Part shown: one piece after another, positions 63,185 to 64,000 of the stretch | How the letters are laid out: each line of letters begins with the position of its first letter | How positions within the stretch are numbered: position 1 is the first letter of the stretch | From: Capra hircus | Taxonomy: Eukaryota > Chordata > Mammalia > Artiodactyla > Bovidae | Direction of reading: 5' to 3' | Length of the DNA stretch: 64,000 nucleotides | NCBI RefSeq assembly: GCF_001704415.2 | Contig: NC_030836.1 | Span: 27,688,001 to 27,752,000, forward strand | Notes under the pieces: generated by a model | The model's input: only the letters and a program-made list of their open reading frames with translations | The model's database searches: none | What the model was told of the DNA's origin: nothing | Program-made: the position numbers and the translations under genes

Positions 63185-63880
63185 AGGATTTGTAAGCCCA
63201 CAAACTTAGTGGCTTAAAATGACAAAAACTTTTTCTCTCACAGTTGTGGACACCAGAAGTCCAAAATCAGTTTCACTGAGCCAAAATCAAAGTGTCTGCA
63301 GGGATATGCTCCTTTCTACAGATTCTAGGGAAAATTTGTTCTTTGACTTTTCAAGCTTTTGGTGTCTGCTGGCATTCCTTAGCTTGTGGCCACATCAAAC
63401 CAATCTTTGGCTCCATCTTCAAACATCACCTTTTCTGTATGTCTGGTTTTCCTCCATCTGTTTTATAAAAACCACTTGTGATGGCTTTTAGTGCTGGTCT
63501 AAATAATCCAAGATTATGTCTTCTCAAGATCCTCAACTTAATCACATGTGCAAAGGCCCTTTCTCCCTGTAAAGTAACAATTACAAGTCTAAGGAATTAA
63601 GACCTGATACCTTTGTGTGCATGCTAAGTTGCTTCAGTTATGTCCAACTCTTTGGGACACCATGGACTATAGCCTGCCAGGCTCCTCTGTCTGTGGGATT
63701 TTCCAGGCAAAAATACTGGGTGGGTTGCCACACTCTTCTCCAGGGGGTCTTCCTGATCGAGGAATCAAACCTACATCTCTTGTACATCCTGCATTAGCAG
63801 ATGGGTTCTTTACCATTGATGCCACCTGAGAAGCCCCTTGATATCTTTGGGTGACTGTTACTCAGCATACTACATCCTAA
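63185..63880 (-). mobile_element. MLT1-like (MaLR) LTR or related old repeat, antisense, split by Bov-tA
   Basis: 'cttagtggcttaaaatgaca', 'ccagaagtccaaaatcagtt' and 'tctcaagatcctcaacttaa' give the antisense order of this old repeat class. A Bov-tA sits at 63616-63838. Confidence 0.55.
63616..63838 (-). repeat. Bov-tA SINE with target-site duplication
   Basis: Antisense Bov-tA. The duplication tgata(c/t)ctttg lies at 63605-63615 and 63839-63849. Confidence 0.92.
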
Positions 63881-64000
63881 TAGCAGGTCATTGAAGGGGC
63901 TTTTGGGTTGATTTAATGACAGAGATACTGAATGTTAGGTGTAGTGCAATTGCTGGACCAGTTGAAATATCCTGCTTAAGGGACTAAAAGCAATCTGCAA

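Noticed and set aside
3866..63838. Many tRNA-like B-box sequences as tRNA genes
   Set aside because: Those in Bov-tA and CHR elements are SINE heads with A-monomer or A-rich tails. None makes a complete, well-paired tRNA. Only 39911-39982 comes close and is listed with low confidence.
60285..64000. Search for a fourth CCDC15 coding exon
   Set aside because: No stretch with flanking AG/GT encodes text like the expected next part of the protein. The open frames here are repeats (BovB, Bov-tA, CHR) or short chance frames.

Overview
The window is nuclear DNA from a ruminant, most likely a bovid. Three things show this. It is packed with Bov-A/Bov-tA SINEs, has many BovB (RTE) LINE fragments and CHR-type tRNA-Glu SINEs, and carries ruminant L1 3' ends. 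Its genes are spliced vertebrate genes. The gene order ROBO4 - HEPACAM - CCDC15 is that of human 11q24 and, from memory, of cattle chromosome 29. Cattle is the best guess; sheep, goat or bison cannot be excluded by reading alone.

Layout. (1) 1-1419, minus strand: the first three coding exons of ROBO4 (endothelial roundabout receptor), running off the left edge, with a GC-box/ETS promoter just upstream. (2) 1.4-17.9 kb: intergenic, mostly layered repeats, including a minisatellite of about 30 copies that grew inside a CHR SINE (7.69-8.36 kb). (3) 17.9-36.7 kb, minus strand: complete HEPACAM (GlialCAM), seven coding exons joining in frame to 418 codons plus stop. Intron 1 is large (11.5 kb) and holds a BovB copy with a decayed reverse transcriptase, an old L1, an MLT1-like LTR and many SINEs. 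(4) 36.7-56.1 kb: intergenic, again repeat-rich, with a probable solo ERV LTR (38.76-39.87 kb) followed by a tRNA-Glu-like sequence. (5) 56.14-64 kb, plus strand: CpG-island promoter and first three coding exons of CCDC15, which continues past the right edge.

The three genes have no common pathway: ROBO4 acts in endothelial guidance and stability, HEPACAM in astrocyte/oligodendrocyte adhesion with MLC1 and ClC-2, and CCDC15 is a coiled-coil protein linked to centrioles and cilia. I found no bacterial-type operon, CRISPR array, functional RNA gene or clearly new protein system.

The observations most worth a second look are: a 60-codon upstream ORF in the HEPACAM leader whose stop overlaps the main start (ATGA); two in-frame donor sites 6 bp apart in HEPACAM exon 4; a 90-bp block copied from about 1 kb away into the 3' part of a Bov-tA SINE; a perfect 18-bp fold-back palindrome with a third partial copy in HEPACAM intron 6; and the SINE-born minisatellite.
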